Below are positions 8,812 to 20,407 of a stretch of DNA of 64,000 nucleotides, piece by piece (positions within the stretch are counted from its first letter, which is position 1; every line of letters begins with the position of its first letter). The stretch spans positions 41,142 to 105,141 of the forward strand of contig NZ_LROM01000102.1 of assembly GCF_001758785.1 (NCBI RefSeq), read 5' to 3'. The notes below the pieces were generated by a model. It worked only from the letters and a program-made list of their open reading frames with translations. It did not search any database and was not told the origin of the DNA. The stretch is from Duganella phyllosphaerae. Its GTDB lineage: Bacteria; Pseudomonadota; Gammaproteobacteria; Burkholderiales; Burkholderiaceae_D. The position numbers and the translations under genes were made by a program.

Positions 8812-9150
8812 CTAATCTTTGCGCGAATTCTTTTCTTCGATACCCGAAACACCTTCACGGCGCGCCAGTTCGTCCAGCACTTGCTGCGGCTTCAGGTCGA
8901 ATTGCGCCAGCAACACCAGCGTATGGAACCACAGGTCGGCCACCTCGTACAACACCTTGTCAGCTTCGCCAGAGACGCGCGCGTCCTTGGCTGCCATCAC
9001 GGTCTCGGTGGCTTCTTCGCCGATTTTTTTCAGGATGGCGTCGTCGCCCTTGGCATACAGCTTGGAGACGTACGACGTGGCGGGGTCGCCGCCGTTGGCC
9101 AGCTTGCGCGATTCCATCAGCTCGGCCAGGCGGTCCAGGATAGTGCTCAT
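8812..9150 (-). CDS. hisE: Phosphoribosyl-ATP pyrophosphatase
   Basis: A 112-residue stand-alone HisE, which converts phosphoribosyl-ATP to phosphoribosyl-AMP plus pyrophosphate (second step of histidine synthesis). The all-alpha MazG-like core is visible as [15 protein letters not shown] and [17 protein letters not shown], containing the acidic metal-binding residues. It starts four bases after the hisI stop, within the his operon. Fusion to HisI, as in enterobacteria, is absent here. Confidence 0.96.
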   Translation of the reverse strand: MSTILDRLAELMESRKLANGGDPATSYVSKLYAKGDDAILKKIGEEATETVMAAKDARVSGEADKVLYEVADLWFHTLVLLAQFDLKPQQVLDELARREGVSGIEEKNSRKD

Positions 9151-9154
9151 AAAC

Positions 9155-9592
9155 TTAACTCGTTTTCGGTTTGGTATAGATGTCGCCCGGATCTTTTAAT
9201 ACCGGCTCGGCGTTGTGCCAGTCGCCGCCCTCGGCGTCGCCCTCGAATTTTTGATAAAAGCACGAATGGCGGCCGGTATGACAGGCGATGCCGCCGGCCT
9301 GCTCGATCTTGAGCAGCACCACGTCTTCGTCGCAATCGAGGCGAATTTCCAGCACCTTTTGCGTGTGGCCGGACTCTTCACCCTTGTGCCACAACTTCTT
9401 GCGCGAGCGGCTCCAGTACACGGCTTCGCCGAGCTCGACCGTTTTGGCCAGCGCGTCGCGGTTCATCCAGGCGAACATCAATACGTCGTTGGTGCCAGCC
9501 TCCTGGGCGATGACCGGTACCAGGCCGTTTTCGTCCCAGTGGATTTTTTTCAGCCATTTGGCCTTGGCAAGGCTGTTCGGGGGGGTGGACAT
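9155..9592 (-). CDS. hisI: Phosphoribosyl-AMP cyclohydrolase
   Basis: A 145-residue HisI that opens the adenine ring of phosphoribosyl-AMP (third step of histidine synthesis). Signature pieces are [18 protein letters not shown], the metal-binding [10 protein letters not shown] and the zinc-ligand segment [10 protein letters not shown]. Length is normal for the unfused enzyme. It sits 18 bases after hisF and 4 bases before hisE. Confidence 0.97.
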   Translation of the reverse strand: MSTPPNSLAKAKWLKKIHWDENGLVPVIAQEAGTNDVLMFAWMNRDALAKTVELGEAVYWSRSRKKLWHKGEESGHTQKVLEIRLDCDEDVVLLKIEQAGGIACHTGRHSCFYQKFEGDAEGGDWHNAEPVLKDPGDIYTKPKTS

Positions 9593-9610
9593 GTGGTTTC
9601 CGCTATTTGC

Positions 9611-10372
9611 TTAATCGAGGCGCATCGGAATGCCCTGCTCTGCCATGAAGCGCTTGGCTTCCTGCACCGTGTGCTGGCCGTAGTGGAAAATGCTCGCTGC
9701 CAGCACCGCGTCGGCCTTGCCGAGCTTGACGCCGTCGGCCAGGTCTTGCAGGCCGCCCACGCCGCCCGAGGCGATCACCGGAATGCCGATGGCGTCGGAC
9801 ACGCCGCGCGTCAGGCCCAGGTCGAAACCGGACTTGGTGCCGTCACGGTCCATGCTGGTGAGCAGGATTTCGCCGGCGCCCAGTTTTTCCATCTTGACCG
9901 CCCACTCGATGGCATCGATGCCGGTGGCCTTGCGCCCGCCGTGGGTAAATACTTCCCACTTGCCGGGCAAGACCTGCTTGGCGTCGATGGCCACCACGAT
10001 GCATTGCGAGCCGTGCTTTTGCGAGGCGTCGAACACCAGCTGCGGATTCGACACGGCCGACGAGTTCATGCTGACCTTGTCCGCGCCGGCGTTGAGCAGG
10101 CGCCGTACATCGGCCACCTCGCGCACGCCGCCACCGACGGTGAGCGGAATGAATACCTGCGAGGCCACGGCCTCGATGATGTGCAAAATCAGGCCACGGT
10201 TGTCGCTGGTAGCGGTGATGTCGAGGAAGGTCAATTCGTCGGCGCCCTGCTCGTCGTAGCGACGGGCGATTTCCACCGGGTCGCCGGCGTCGCGCAGCTC
10301 GGTGAAGTTGACGCCCTTGACCACGCGGCCATCGGTCACGTCCAGGCAGGGAATGATGCGTTTGGCAAGCAT
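9611..10372 (-). CDS. hisF: Imidazole glycerol phosphate synthase, cyclase subunit
   Basis: A 253-residue TIM-barrel protein that, with HisH, makes imidazole glycerol phosphate and AICAR. The start [20 protein letters not shown] was chosen because it is the canonical HisF N-terminus with its catalytic Asp; a longer open frame runs back into hisA. The second half carries [15 protein letters not shown], with the second catalytic Asp, and IASGGVGG, the phosphate site. Only four bases separate it from hisA. Confidence 0.98.
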   Translation of the reverse strand: MLAKRIIPCLDVTDGRVVKGVNFTELRDAGDPVEIARRYDEQGADELTFLDITATSDNRGLILHIIEAVASQVFIPLTVGGGVREVADVRRLLNAGADKVSMNSSAVSNPQLVFDASQKHGSQCIVVAIDAKQVLPGKWEVFTHGGRKATGIDAIEWAVKMEKLGAGEILLTSMDRDGTKSGFDLGLTRGVSDAIGIPVIASGGVGGLQDLADGVKLGKADAVLAASIFHYGQHTVQEAKRFMAEQGIPMRLD

Positions 10373-10376
10373 GTAA

Positions 10377-11165
10377 TCAGTCTTCCGGGTAATCCGGCAG
10401 GTCGCCGCTGAGCTCGTCGGCACGCAGTTGCGCCGAGGCCAGGTCGATCGTGCCTTCGTAAATCGAGCGGCCGCAGATCACGCCTTCGATGCCTTCGTCC
10501 TGCACCGCGCACAGGGCTTCGACGTCGCCGATATTGTGCAGGCCGCCCGAAGCGATGACCGGGATCTTGACCGCTTGCGCCAGCTTGACGGTGGCTTCGA
10601 TATTGACGCCGCCCATCATGCCGTCACGGCCGATGTCGGTGTAGATGATCGATTCGACGCCATAGGCTTCGAATTTCTTGGCCAGGTCGATCACTTCGTG
10701 GCCGCTCATCTTGCTCCAGCCGTCGGTCGCGACCTTGCCATCCTTGGCGTCGAGGCCGACGATGATGTGGCCCGGGAAGGCGCCGCAGGCGTCGTGCAGG
10801 AAGCCCGGCTCTTTGACCGCAGCGGTACCGATGATGACGTAGGTGATGCCGGCGTCGAGGTAGCGCTCGATGGTGTCGAGGTCGCGGATGCCGCCGCCCA
10901 GTTGCACCGGGATTTCGTCGAGGTCGTTTTCTTCGGCGAATTCCTGCACCACTTTCAGGATGGCCTTGACCGCGCCTTCATTCTTCGGCTTGCCGGCAAA
11001 GGCGCCATTCAGGTCCACCAGGTGCAGGCGGCGCGCGCCTTGCTTGAGCCAGTGCAGGGCCATGTCGGCCGGGTTGTCCGAGAAAACGGTGGCAAGTTCC
11101 ATATCGCCTTGCTTGAGGCGAACGCAGTGACCGTCTTTGAGGTCGATGGCAGGAATGAGCAGCAT
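10377..11165 (-). CDS. hisA: Phosphoribosylformimino-5-aminoimidazole carboxamide ribotide isomerase
   Basis: A 262-residue HisA, an Amadori isomerase with the same barrel fold as His[21 protein letters not shown] at the N-terminus supplies the first catalytic Asp, and [15 protein letters not shown] the second; phosphate-binding loops are VQLGGGIRD and IPVIASGG. Length is slightly above the usual 245 because of a short C-terminal extension ([12 protein letters not shown]). It lies 29 bases after hisH. Confidence 0.97.
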   Translation of the reverse strand: MLLIPAIDLKDGHCVRLKQGDMELATVFSDNPADMALHWLKQGARRLHLVDLNGAFAGKPKNEGAVKAILKVVQEFAEENDLDEIPVQLGGGIRDLDTIERYLDAGITYVIIGTAAVKEPGFLHDACGAFPGHIIVGLDAKDGKVATDGWSKMSGHEVIDLAKKFEAYGVESIIYTDIGRDGMMGGVNIEATVKLAQAVKIPVIASGGLHNIGDVEALCAVQDEGIEGVICGRSIYEGTIDLASAQLRADELSGDLPDYPED

Positions 11166-11194
11166 GATAGGTCTGGGATCTAGGGAAGTTGGGG

Positions 11195-11833
11195 TTAAGG
11201 GTTCCAGCGGACGAAATTACGGTACAGCTGCAGACCCGCCGCGGCGCTCTTCTCCGGGTGGAACTGCGTGGCAAAAATATTATCACGGGCGACCGCGCAG
11301 CTGAACGGCGCGCCATACGTGGTCAGGCCCACGGTATGCTCGCTTTGCTCGGGCCGGGCGTAGTAGCTGTGGACAAAGTAAAAATAGCTATTGTCCGCAA
11401 TGCCATCCCACATAGCGTGAGACGCGTTTTGCTGCACTTGGTTCCAGCCCATTTGCGGCACCTTGAAGCGCGAACCGTCCTGCTGCAGCTGGCCGTCGAG
11501 CTGGAAGCGCACGACCTTGCCGGGCAACAGGCCGAGGCCAGCGGCGTCTCCTTCTTCGCTGCCGTCGAACAACATCTGCTCGCCGATGCACACGCCCATC
11601 AAAGGCTTGCTGCGCGCCGCTTCCAGCAATGCGTCCTGGACGCCGGACTCGCGCAGGCTGCGCATGCAGTCGGGCATGGCGCCCTGGCCAGGCAGCACGA
11701 TGCGGTCCGCGCTCTCGATATCGGCCACTTCGCCCGAGATCAGCACGTTGGCGTCCGGGGCAACCGCGCGCAGCGCCTGCGCGACCGAACGCAGATTACC
11801 CATGCCGTAATCAACTACTACGATTTTTTTCAT
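11195..11833 (-). CDS. hisH: Imidazole glycerol phosphate synthase, glutaminase subunit
   Basis: A 212-residue class I glutamine amidotransferase supplying ammonia to HisF. The canonical start [17 protein letters not shown] was selected over a longer frame. The nucleophile Cys is in [13 protein letters not shown], and the His/Glu of the triad are in ATQFHPEKS near the C-terminus. Nine bases separate it from hisB upstream. Confidence 0.97.
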   Translation of the reverse strand: MKKIVVVDYGMGNLRSVAQALRAVAPDANVLISGEVADIESADRIVLPGQGAMPDCMRSLRESGVQDALLEAARSKPLMGVCIGEQMLFDGSEEGDAAGLGLLPGKVVRFQLDGQLQQDGSRFKVPQMGWNQVQQNASHAMWDGIADNSYFYFVHSYYARPEQSEHTVGLTTYGAPFSCAVARDNIFATQFHPEKSAAAGLQLYRNFVRWNP

Positions 11834-11841
11834 GATAGTTC

Positions 11842-12432
11842 TTACAGAGTGCCCTTGGTCGACGGGATGGTGCCGGCGGCGCGTGGATCGAGTTCGGACG
11901 CCATGCGCAGCGCGCGGCCGAAAGCCTTGAACACGGTCTCGCACTGGTGGTGGGCGTTGGTGCCGCGCAGATTATCGATGTGCAGGGTGACCAGCGCATG
12001 GTTGACAAAGCCGCGGAAAAATTCCAGCGTCAGGTCGACGTCGAAGGTGCCGATCATGGCGCGCGTAAACGGGATGTGGTACTCGATGCCTGGCCGGCCG
12101 GAAAAATCCAGCACCACGCGTGACAGCGCTTCGTCGAGCGGCACGTACGAGTGGCCGTAGCGGACGATGCCCTTGCGGTCGCCAATGGCCTTGGCCACGG
12201 CCATGCCCAGCGTGATGCCCACGTCTTCCACCGTGTGGTGGTTGTCGATGTGGATGTCGCCGGTCGCTTCCACTTCCAGGTCGAACAGGCCATGGCGGGC
12301 GATCTGGTCGAGCATGTGGTCGAGGAAGGGCACGCCGGTATTGAGCTTTTGCTGGCCGGTGCCGTCGAGGTTGATGGAGACGCGGACTTGCGTCTCGTTG
12401 GTATTGCGGGTGATTTCTGCGGTGCGGTTCAT
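11842..12432 (-). CDS. hisB: Imidazoleglycerol-phosphate dehydratase
   Basis: A 196-residue monofunctional HisB (dehydratase only; the phosphatase domain of enterobacterial HisB is absent, so histidinol phosphatase must be encoded elsewhere). Manganese-binding His motifs are visible: [15 protein letters not shown] and GTNAHHQCE, plus [13 protein letters not shown]. The start [13 protein letters not shown] follows family convention; the longer frame enters hisC. Confidence 0.97.
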   Translation of the reverse strand: MNRTAEITRNTNETQVRVSINLDGTGQQKLNTGVPFLDHMLDQIARHGLFDLEVEATGDIHIDNHHTVEDVGITLGMAVAKAIGDRKGIVRYGHSYVPLDEALSRVVLDFSGRPGIEYHIPFTRAMIGTFDVDLTLEFFRGFVNHALVTLHIDNLRGTNAHHQCETVFKAFGRALRMASELDPRAAGTIPSTKGTL

Positions 12433-12452
12433 GAGGGGGCTCGCGAGGTTAC

Positions 12453-13547
12453 TCAGGCTGCCAGCGATGCGGCGAAGGCATCGAGGAAGGTGGCGTTTTC
12501 TGCCGGGGTACTGACCGTGATGCGCAAACAATTGGTCAGCACAGGATGCATTTTACTCACATTTTTAATTAATACCTTGTGAGACAGTAGTTTCACGTTG
12601 GCATCGTCGGCATTGGGCACCCGGATCAAGATAAAATTCGCCGCCGACGGGAAAACCTCCACGCCGGGAAATTTTGCCAATGCAGCCATCAGATCGGCGC
12701 GTGCGGCGCGCAACGCGGTCGCTTGCTGGTTCAGCACCTCCACGTGGTCGAGCGCGAATTCGGCCGCCGTCTGCGTCAATACGTTGATGTTGTAAGGAGG
12801 CCGCACTTTGTCGAACTGCGCGAGCAGCTTGGGCGCCGCCGACATGTAGCCGAGGCGAATGCCGGCCAGTCCCAGCTTCGATACGGTGCGCATCACCACC
12901 AGGTTGTCGAACTGCGGCAGACGGTCCATGAAGGTCTGTTGGGCAAACGGCTCGTACGCCTCATCGACCACGGCCAGGCCAAAACCGTCGAGCGCCTTGA
13001 TGATGGCGACGATGTCGCTCTCGGCGAACAGGTTGCCGGTGGGGTTGTTCGGGTACGACAGGAACACCAGCGCCGGCTTGTGCTGTTCGATGGCCGCCAG
13101 CATGGCCGGCAGGTCGAGCGTGAGGTCGGCTTTCACCGGCACGCCCACGTAGTCCATGCCCGCGTACTGCGCCGAGCGTGCGTACATCACGAACGACGGC
13201 GTGGGCGACAGCACCACCGCGCGGCGCTCCTGCTGCGCGCAGGCCATGCACAGGATAGCGATCAGTTCATCGGAACCGTTACCGAGCATGACGTCGTAGC
13301 CGGCCGGTACGCCCAGCGTGTCGCGCACCTTTTGCCTGGTCGTGGCGTAGGAAGCCACCGGGTAGCGGTTCAGGGTGGCGACGGCCAGGCGCGCGCCCAG
13401 TTCCTGCAGCAGGTGCTCGGGCAGGTGGTACGGGTTTTCCATCGCATCGAGCTTGATGAAGCCACTCGCGTCGGCCACGTGGTAGCCATGCATGGCTGCC
13501 ACGTCCGGGCGGATGGTATTGGCTACGAGGGTGTCGATGGCGGACAT
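12453..13547 (-). CDS. hisC: Histidinol-phosphate aminotransferase
   Basis: A 364-residue fold-type I PLP aminotransferase. The PLP Lys is in [24 protein letters not shown] binds the cofactor and FLDAFAAS closes the C-terminus. It transaminates imidazole acetol phosphate to histidinol phosphate. Unusually, its upstream neighbour in the operon is not hisD but a DNA methyltransferase gene, 17 bases away. Confidence 0.97.
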   Translation of the reverse strand: MSAIDTLVANTIRPDVAAMHGYHVADASGFIKLDAMENPYHLPEHLLQELGARLAVATLNRYPVASYATTRQKVRDTLGVPAGYDVMLGNGSDELIAILCMACAQQERRAVVLSPTPSFVMYARSAQYAGMDYVGVPVKADLTLDLPAMLAAIEQHKPALVFLSYPNNPTGNLFAESDIVAIIKALDGFGLAVVDEAYEPFAQQTFMDRLPQFDNLVVMRTVSKLGLAGIRLGYMSAAPKLLAQFDKVRPPYNINVLTQTAAEFALDHVEVLNQQATALRAARADLMAALAKFPGVEVFPSAANFILIRVPNADDANVKLLSHKVLIKNVSKMHPVLTNCLRITVSTPAENATFLDAFAASLAA

Positions 13548-13564
13548 CTGGATGGGGCTCCTGT

Positions 13565-14476
13565 CTAGACTGCGGTTGAAAGTCGTTTGGCGGCCGGCTT
13601 GGGTTTGGCGGCGGCGATTTTTTTGGGTGTGGCTTTGGTTGGTGCTTCGGGTGTCGCTTTGGGTGCGGCCTTGGCGGCGGGCTTTCTCGGCGCCGGCTTT
13701 TTCTTCACCACCGGCGGCAAGTCGAGCGCGGCCAGGCGTTCATCGATGATGGCGCAGTAATCGGGATTGAGTTCGAAGCCGACGAAGCTGCGCCCGCAGC
13801 GCTTGGCGGCGATTGCCGTCGTGCCGCTGCCCATGAACAGGTCGAGCACCACGCCGTCGGGCGGGCACGAAGCCTTGACCATGCGCTCGATGATTTCCAG
13901 CGGCTTCTGGGTCGGGTGGTCGGCGCGCTCGGGATGCTCGCGGTGCAGGCGCGACACACTCCACAAATCCTTGGGGTTGTAGCCCACTTCGAGCCACTTG
14001 GCGCCGATGAAGATCGAGCGCGAACGCGCCTTCTTGGTTTCGGCGTCGTAGGCGATGCGCACGGCGTCGAGGTCGAAATAATAATCCTTGCGGCGCACGA
14101 AGAAGCCGATGGTGTCGTGCACCGAGGAGAAGCTGCGCACGCTACCGCCCATCGACGGCACCCGGCGGTCCCAGATAATCTCGTTCATCATCGTCATGCG
14201 CTTTTTCAGCAGCACGAAGATCTCGGGCGAGAAGCGCCACGTCAAAAAGATGTACAGGCTGCCGTTGGGCTTGAGCTTGGGCAGCGCGGCGTCGATCCAC
14301 TGCTCGGTCCAGCGCAGGTAGTCGTCGACCGTCTGCTGGTCGGAGGCATTGCCGTAGTCCTTGCCCAGATTGTACGGCGGGTCGGTCAGAATCAGGTCGA
14401 TGGAACCGTCGGGGATGCGCGTCAGCCCGGACAGCGCATCCTCGCAGAAGACCTGGTTGAGCCACTGGTCGGTCAT
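13565..14476 (-). CDS. Site-specific DNA methyltransferase (beta-class amino-MTase) with Lys/Ala/Pro-rich tail
   Basis: A 303-residue orphan DNA methyltransferase. Motif IV, the catalytic DPPY, is at residues 32-35; the target-recognition region follows; HPTQKP (187-192) and the AdoMet-binding motif DLFMGSGTT (212-220) come later. This order fits the beta group that includes CcrM and other N6-adenine or N4-cytosine enzymes. The last 48 residues or so are a histone-H1-like run of Lys, Ala and Pro ([12 protein letters not shown] and similar). No restriction endonuclease is nearby. Its ATG overlaps the hisD stop by four bases (ATGA) and it ends 17 bases before hisC, so it must be expressed with histidine genes. 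Recognition site cannot be read from the sequence. Confidence 0.93.
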   Translation of the reverse strand: MTDQWLNQVFCEDALSGLTRIPDGSIDLILTDPPYNLGKDYGNASDQQTVDDYLRWTEQWIDAALPKLKPNGSLYIFLTWRFSPEIFVLLKKRMTMMNEIIWDRRVPSMGGSVRSFSSVHDTIGFFVRRKDYYFDLDAVRIAYDAETKKARSRSIFIGAKWLEVGYNPKDLWSVSRLHREHPERADHPTQKPLEIIERMVKASCPPDGVVLDLFMGSGTTAIAAKRCGRSFVGFELNPDYCAIIDERLAALDLPPVVKKKPAPRKPAAKAAPKATPEAPTKATPKKIAAAKPKPAAKRLSTAV

Positions 14477-15795
14477 TGGGCTTTCAACCTCAACTCGGCG
14501 CTGCGGGCGTGCGCCTGCAAGCCTTCGCCATAGGCCAGTTCGGCCGCGATCCTGCCCAGGGTCTGGGCGCCCGCTTCGCTCACGTGGATGATCGACGAGC
14601 GCTTCTGGAAGTCGTACACGCCCAGCGGCGACGAGAAGCGCGCGGTGCGCGACGTGGGCAGCACGTGGTTCGGGCCGCAGCAGTAGTCGCCCAGCGACTC
14701 GGACGAGAAGCGGCCCAGGAACATGGCGCCCGCGTGGCGGATTTTATCGGCCCACTGCTGCGGGTCTTCGGCCGAGATTTCCAGGTGCTCGGCCGCGATG
14801 CTGTTGGCGATCGCGCACGCTTCCTCCATGTCGCGCACCTTGACCAGCGCACCACGGTCGGTGAGCGAGGTGCGAATCGTGTCCTGGCGCGGCATGGTCG
14901 GCAGCAGTTTTTCGATGCTCGCTGCCACCCGGGCGATGTAGTCGGCGTCCGGGCACAGCATGATGGCCTGCGCCAGTTCGTCGTGCTCGGCCTGCGAGAA
15001 CAGGTCCATCGCCACCCAGTCCGGGTCGGTGGTGCCGTCGCAGATCACCAGGATTTCCGACGGACCGGCAATCATGTCGATGCCGACGATGCCGAACACG
15101 CGGCGCTTGGCGGCAGCGACATACGCATTGCCAGGGCCGACGATCTTGTCGACCGGCTGTATCGTCTCGGTGCCGTGCGCCAGGGCAGCCACCGCCTGCG
15201 CGCCGCCGATGGTAATCACGCGCGTCACGCCGGCAATGGCGGCGGCGGCGAGCACCATCTGGTTCTTCACGCCATCCGGCGTGGGCACGACCATGATGAT
15301 TTCCTGCACGCCCGCGACGTGGGCGGGAATGGCGTTCATCAGCACCGACGACGGGTACGCCGCCTTGCCGCCCGGGACGTAGATGCCCACGCGGTCCAGT
15401 GGCGTGACTTTCTGGCCGAGGACGGTGCCGTCAGGCTCGGTGTAGGTAAAGCCGTTGAGTTCCTGCTTTTGCCGTTCGTGGAACACGCGGATGCGCTGCG
15501 CAGCCACGTTCAGGGCGTCGCGCTGGGCGGCAGGGATCGACGCCAGCGCTGCCTGCAGTTCGTCCTGGCCGATGTCGAAGGCGGCCATGCTGGCGGCGCC
15601 GCCGTTGGGAATGCGGTCGAAGCGGTTGGTGTATTCGAGCACGGCGGCGTCGCCGCGCGCCTTGACGTCGGCCAGGATGCCGGCGACGGCGCGCTCGATC
15701 GCCTCATCGGTGCCTGCTTCAAATGCCAGCAAGGTGTCCAGGGACTTTTTGAAATCGGCTTGGGTGGAATCGAGCTTGGTAATTTGAATCGACAT
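14473..15795 (-). CDS. hisD: Histidinol dehydrogenase
   Basis: A 440-residue zinc-dependent NAD dehydrogenase doing the last two steps of histidine synthesis. The signature ending [17 protein letters not shown] and the zinc-site region around [11 protein letters not shown] are present, as is [17 protein letters not shown]. Length is normal. It is 16 bases after hisG and overlaps the methyltransferase start by four bases. Confidence 0.98.
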   Translation of the reverse strand: MSIQITKLDSTQADFKKSLDTLLAFEAGTDEAIERAVAGILADVKARGDAAVLEYTNRFDRIPNGGAASMAAFDIGQDELQAALASIPAAQRDALNVAAQRIRVFHERQKQELNGFTYTEPDGTVLGQKVTPLDRVGIYVPGGKAAYPSSVLMNAIPAHVAGVQEIIMVVPTPDGVKNQMVLAAAAIAGVTRVITIGGAQAVAALAHGTETIQPVDKIVGPGNAYVAAAKRRVFGIVGIDMIAGPSEILVICDGTTDPDWVAMDLFSQAEHDELAQAIMLCPDADYIARVAASIEKLLPTMPRQDTIRTSLTDRGALVKVRDMEEACAIANSIAAEHLEISAEDPQQWADKIRHAGAMFLGRFSSESLGDYCCGPNHVLPTSRTARFSSPLGVYDFQKRSSIIHVSEAGAQTLGRIAAELAYGEGLQAHARSAELRLKAQ

Positions 15796-15811
15796 GATGG
15801 CTTCCAGATTG

Positions 15812-16474
15812 TTATTTTTTGGCCGCGCGCTCGAACGCTTCGAGGATCGGCTGCAAACGCTGTCGCTTGAGCTTTAACGCCGCCTGGTTGACGATCAGGC
15901 GCGACGAGATATCCATGATCGCTTCCACTTCCACCAGGTCGTTGGCGCGCAGCGTGTTGCCGGTGCTGACCACGTCCACGATGGCGTCGGACAGGCCGAC
16001 CAGCGGCGCCAGTTCCATCGAACCATACAGCTTGATCAGATCGACGTGCACGCCCTTCTTGGCGAAGTGCTCGCGCGCGGTCTGCACGAACTTGGTGGCC
16101 ACGCGCAGGCGCGCGCCCTGGCGCACGGCGGTCTCGTAGTCGAAACCGTTTTTCACCGCCACCGACATGCGGCAGGCGGCGATATTGAGGTCGATCGGCT
16201 GGTACAGGCCTTCGCCGCCATGCTCGAGCAGCACATCCTTGCCGGCCACGCCGAAGTCCGCCGCGCCATGCTGGACATAGGTCGGCACGTCGGTGGCGCG
16301 CACGATCAGCACGCGCACGCCGGGGTCGTTGGTGGCCAAAATCAGCTTGCGCGAGGTTTCCGGATTTTCGGTGACGGTAATGCCGGCCGCTTCCAGCAGT
16401 GGCAGGGTGTCGTCGAAAATGCGGCCCTTGGACAGGGCGAGGATCAGTTGCTGGTTGTCTTGAAATGCACTCAT
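15812..16474 (-). CDS. hisG: ATP phosphoribosyltransferase, short form
   Basis: A 220-residue HisG of the short type, which lacks the C-terminal allosteric domain and in known cases needs the HisZ regulatory subunit; no hisZ is in this window. Motifs [13 protein letters not shown] at the start and [16 protein letters not shown], the PRPP-binding loop, identify it. The start MSAFQDNQQ was chosen because GGAAG lies about 5 bases upstream of that ATG; a longer frame starts at 16510. It opens the his block, separated from murA by a REP doublet. Confidence 0.97.
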   Translation of the reverse strand: MSAFQDNQQLILALSKGRIFDDTLPLLEAAGITVTENPETSRKLILATNDPGVRVLIVRATDVPTYVQHGAADFGVAGKDVLLEHGGEGLYQPIDLNIAACRMSVAVKNGFDYETAVRQGARLRVATKFVQTAREHFAKKGVHVDLIKLYGSMELAPLVGLSDAIVDVVSTGNTLRANDLVEVEAIMDISSRLIVNQAALKLKRQRLQPILEAFERAAKK

Positions 16475-16504
16475 GGTACTTCCAGAATTAGTTATCATCC
16501 GATC

Positions 16505-16577
16505 CGTCATTCCCGCGTAAGCGGGAATCCATACTTCGGATGCTCAGCATGGACTCCCGCTTTCGCGGGAGTGACGG
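16505..16577. repeat. REP doublet (REPIN-like), copy 2
   Basis: The best symmetrical copy: left unit CGTCATTCCCGCG, loop TAA, GCGGGAATCCA; right unit TGGACTCCCGC, loop TTTC, GCGGGAGTGACGG. The two units face each other across about 18 bases. It lies between murA and hisG, so it may affect transcript stability or supercoiling at that junction. Confidence 0.85.
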
Positions 16578-16622
16578 TGCTTGGTGCACGGGTGTCAATG
16601 ACGACAGTGGCTGCATAGCGCC

Positions 16623-17873
<1,251 letters not shown>

Positions 17874-17875
17874 GC

Positions 17876-18112
17876 TTAGCCTTGGTATTCTTCTGGGGTG
17901 AGGGTTTTCATCGACAGCGCGTGGATTTCTTCGCGCATGCGGTCGCCCAGCGCGGCGTACACCAGCTGGTGACGCTGGATCGGGCGCTTGCCCGCAAACG
18001 CCGGCGAGACGATGATGGCCTGGAAGTGCTGGCCGTCGCCGTCCACTTCGAGGTGCGTGCATTCGAGGCCGGCCGAGATATAGCCGTGGATCAGTTCTGG
18101 AGTGGTAGCCAT
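17876..18112 (-). CDS. ibaG: BolA/IbaG family protein
   Basis: A 78-residue BolA-like protein. The start [17 protein letters not shown] fits the IbaG branch; [14 protein letters not shown] and [13 protein letters not shown] are the BolA beta-alpha core with the conserved His residues used for iron-sulfur cluster binding together with monothiol glutaredoxins. A GrxD is encoded at 40290. Location between mla and murA matches ibaG of enterobacteria. A longer frame continues into the upstream gene and was not used. Confidence 0.93.
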   Translation of the reverse strand: MATTPELIHGYISAGLECTHLEVDGDGQHFQAIIVSPAFAGKRPIQRHQLVYAALGDRMREEIHALSMKTLTPEEYQG

Positions 18113-18164
18113 GATGGGGTCCTGTGTTAAATCTGTTATCTGTATTTGACGCATAGTGTTGCGC

Positions 18165-18932
18165 TTAGTGCCGCTGCCAGTAGCTGCTGCGCAGCATGCG
18201 CAGCGCCGCCAGCGACAGCACCACCAGGAAGCCCGAAACAATGGCCAGGCTGGCCCAGGGGTTGGTGTCGGACTGGCCGAAGAAACCGTAGCGGAAGCCG
18301 TCGATCATGTAGAAGAACGGGTTCAGGTGCGACACAGTGAACCAGAACGGCGGCAATGAATTAATCGAGTAGAACACGCCCGACAGGAACGTCAGCGGCA
18401 TGATCAAAAAGTTCTGGAACGCGGCCAGCTGGTCGAATTTTTCGGCCCAGATGCCGGCGATCAGGCCCATGGTGCCGAGGATGGCGGCGCCCAGCAGCGC
18501 AAAGGCCGCAATCCACAGCGGCGCCGAAAAGCTCATGTGGGCAAACCACGCGGTCACGGCAAACACGCCCAGGCCCACGGCCAGGCCGCGCACCATGGCC
18601 GCAATCACGTACGCCGAGAAGATCTCCCAGTGCGACAGGGGCGTGAGCAGCACGAACACCAGGTTGCCGGTGATCTTGGACTGGATCAGCGACGACGACG
18701 AATTGGCAAAGGCGTTTTGCAGCACGCTCATCATCACCAGGCCCGGAATCAGGAACGACGTGTAGCTCACGCCTTCGTACACCTGCACCCGGCCCTCCAA
18801 TACGTGGCCGAAGATCAGCAGGTACAGCATGGCGGTCAGGATCGGTGCTGCCACGGTTTGGGTGGCGACCTTCCAGAAGCGCAGCGTCTCTTTGTAGACC
18901 AGGGTGCGGAAGCCGCTCGAGATAAAATTCAT
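18165..18932 (-). CDS. ABC-2 type transporter permease
   Basis: A 255-residue membrane protein with about six hydrophobic helices and the ABC-2 signature in the C-terminal half (FLSGVFYSINSLPPFW, then LNPFFYMIDGFRYGFFG). It resembles YadH-type permeases. The start MNFISSGFRTLVYKE overlaps the stop of the ATPase gene by four bases (ATGA), so the two form one exporter. Substrate unknown; its position inside the mla-murA cluster hints at envelope work but does not prove it. Confidence 0.92.
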   Translation of the reverse strand: MNFISSGFRTLVYKETLRFWKVATQTVAAPILTAMLYLLIFGHVLEGRVQVYEGVSYTSFLIPGLVMMSVLQNAFANSSSSLIQSKITGNLVFVLLTPLSHWEIFSAYVIAAMVRGLAVGLGVFAVTAWFAHMSFSAPLWIAAFALLGAAILGTMGLIAGIWAEKFDQLAAFQNFLIMPLTFLSGVFYSINSLPPFWFTVSHLNPFFYMIDGFRYGFFGQSDTNPWASLAIVSGFLVVLSLAALRMLRSSYWQRH

Positions 18933-19843
18933 AACGTGCCCTTGTCCATGATTTGCAGGAAGATGTCTTCGAGGTCGGCCTGTTGCAGCTGCATCTCGTC
19001 GATCACGGCACCCGACTCGCGCAAGCGCGCCAGGATACCTTCCACTTCCGCATACTCGTTGATGCGCAGGCTGTACTTGCGGCCATGGTCGGAAGTCTCT
19101 GCGTGCGTGACCAGGTGGCGCAGCTCGTCCGGCAGGTCGCCGGCCGTCATGTTGACGATCAGTTGCGAGCCCGAGATGCGGCGGATCAGCGCGGCCATCG
19201 AGTCGAGCGCGACGATCTTGCCGCTCTTGAGCATGGCCACGCGCTTGCACATGGCCTGCGCTTCTTCCAGGTAGTGGGTGGTGAGGACCACGGTGTGGCC
19301 TTCACGGTTCAGGCGCGAGATGAACTTCCACAGCGTCTGGCGCAGTTCCACGTCCACGCCGGCGGTCGGTTCGTCGAGCACGATCACGGGCGGTTTGTGC
19401 ACCAGCGCCTGCGCCACCAGCACGCGGCGCTTCATGCCACCCGACAGCGCGCGCATATTGGTGTCGGCCTTGTTGGTCAGGTCGAGGTTGTGCATCACCT
19501 CGTCGATCCAGGGGTCGTTATTGGGCAGACCGAAGTAGCCCGACTGCAGGCGCAGCGTTTCGCGCACGGTGAAGAACGGGTCGAACACCAGTTCCTGCGG
19601 CACCACGCCGAGCTTGCGGCGCGCCTCGCGGAAGTCGCCGGTGACGTCGTGGCCGTGGATGGTGACCGTGCCGGCATCGGGCCGGATCAGGCCGGCGATG
19701 ATGGAAATCAGGGTGGTCTTGCCGGCGCCGTTGGGGCCCAGCAGGCCGAAAAACTCGCCCTCCTCGATGGTGAGCGACACGCCGCCCAGCGCCTGGAGCG
19801 ACTTGTAGCGCTTTTCGACATTCGTTATTTGGATCGCTGACAT
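18929..19843 (-). CDS. ABC transporter ATP-binding protein
   Basis: A 304-residue ATPase of the ABC-2 export class (YadG-like). Walker A GPNGAGKTT, ABC signature LSGGMKRRV, Walker B VIVLDEPTAGVD and the switch His in TTHYLEEA are all present; a C-terminal regulatory region of about 80 residues follows. The start MSAIQITNVEKRYKSLQ was chosen over a longer frame that runs into the intergenic region. Pairs with the overlapping permease. Confidence 0.95.
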   Translation of the reverse strand: MSAIQITNVEKRYKSLQALGGVSLTIEEGEFFGLLGPNGAGKTTLISIIAGLIRPDAGTVTIHGHDVTGDFREARRKLGVVPQELVFDPFFTVRETLRLQSGYFGLPNNDPWIDEVMHNLDLTNKADTNMRALSGGMKRRVLVAQALVHKPPVIVLDEPTAGVDVELRQTLWKFISRLNREGHTVVLTTHYLEEAQAMCKRVAMLKSGKIVALDSMAALIRRISGSQLIVNMTAGDLPDELRHLVTHAETSDHGRKYSLRINEYAEVEGILARLRESGAVIDEMQLQQADLEDIFLQIMDKGTL

Positions 19844-19956
19844 TCTAGACTTTACGTTGTGCGGCGGCAGGGCCGGCGCTGAGTGCCCGCCAGGGGCCAA
19901 AACGGCGCGCGGCGGTGGTACAGGGCGCCACAGCACTGTGGCTGCGGCAACGTTCA

Positions 19957-19984
19957 ATTATAGGGGAAATCTGGGTCGGTCGAA
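19957..19984 (-). promoter_or_regulatory. Possible sigma-70 promoter for the ABC exporter
   Basis: On the minus strand a perfect TATAAT (19957-19962) is preceded, 16 bases away, by TTCGAC (19979-19984), a partial -35. It lies in the 196-base gap between mlaB and the exporter ATPase and would start transcription about 107 bases before the ATG. Confidence 0.4.
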
Positions 19985-20039
19985 CCGGACCGGCGGTATT
20001 ACAAGGGCAACACAGGGGTACGACGGGGCGGAGCGGGGG

Positions 20040-20390
20040 TCAATGATGGTGGTGCTGGTCGGCAGGCGCGGCGGCCGGGGCGACGGGAGTGCAATCTTGT
20101 TCTTCTTCCTGGCCGGGGAACACCAGGCCGCACACGCCATAGAGCTTGGTCAGGTTTTTCAGCGACGCAGGCAGGTTGTGCAGCATCAGCTGCACCCCGG
20201 CTTCGCGCGCGGCGCGCTGCCAGGACAGCAGCACCGACACGGCCACCGAATCGACCGAGGTAACGTTGCTCAAATCAAACGCCTGCTGGCCAGCCTTGAT
20301 GGCGGCCAGGCCGCGCTCTTGCGCCGCAGTGGCGTTGAGCACGGTCAGGGACGTGAGCGATTGCAGGTTGTCGGTCGATTCGGCGGTCAT
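20040..20390 (-). CDS. mlaB: STAS-domain protein MlaB
   Basis: A 116-residue STAS domain protein. DLSNVTSVDSVAVSVLLSW is the anti-sigma-antagonist-like helix-strand segment with the conserved Ser, and position after mlaC identifies it as MlaB, the cytoplasmic subunit that binds MlaF and stabilises the MlaFEDB transporter. Unusual feature: the C-terminal 25 residues are Ala/Pro-rich and end in four consecutive His. Confidence 0.87.
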   Translation of the reverse strand: MTAESTDNLQSLTSLTVLNATAAQERGLAAIKAGQQAFDLSNVTSVDSVAVSVLLSWQRAAREAGVQLMLHNLPASLKNLTKLYGVCGLVFPGQEEEQDCTPVAPAAAPADQHHHH

Positions 20391-20407
20391 GGCGTGTACT
20401 TGGTTAC

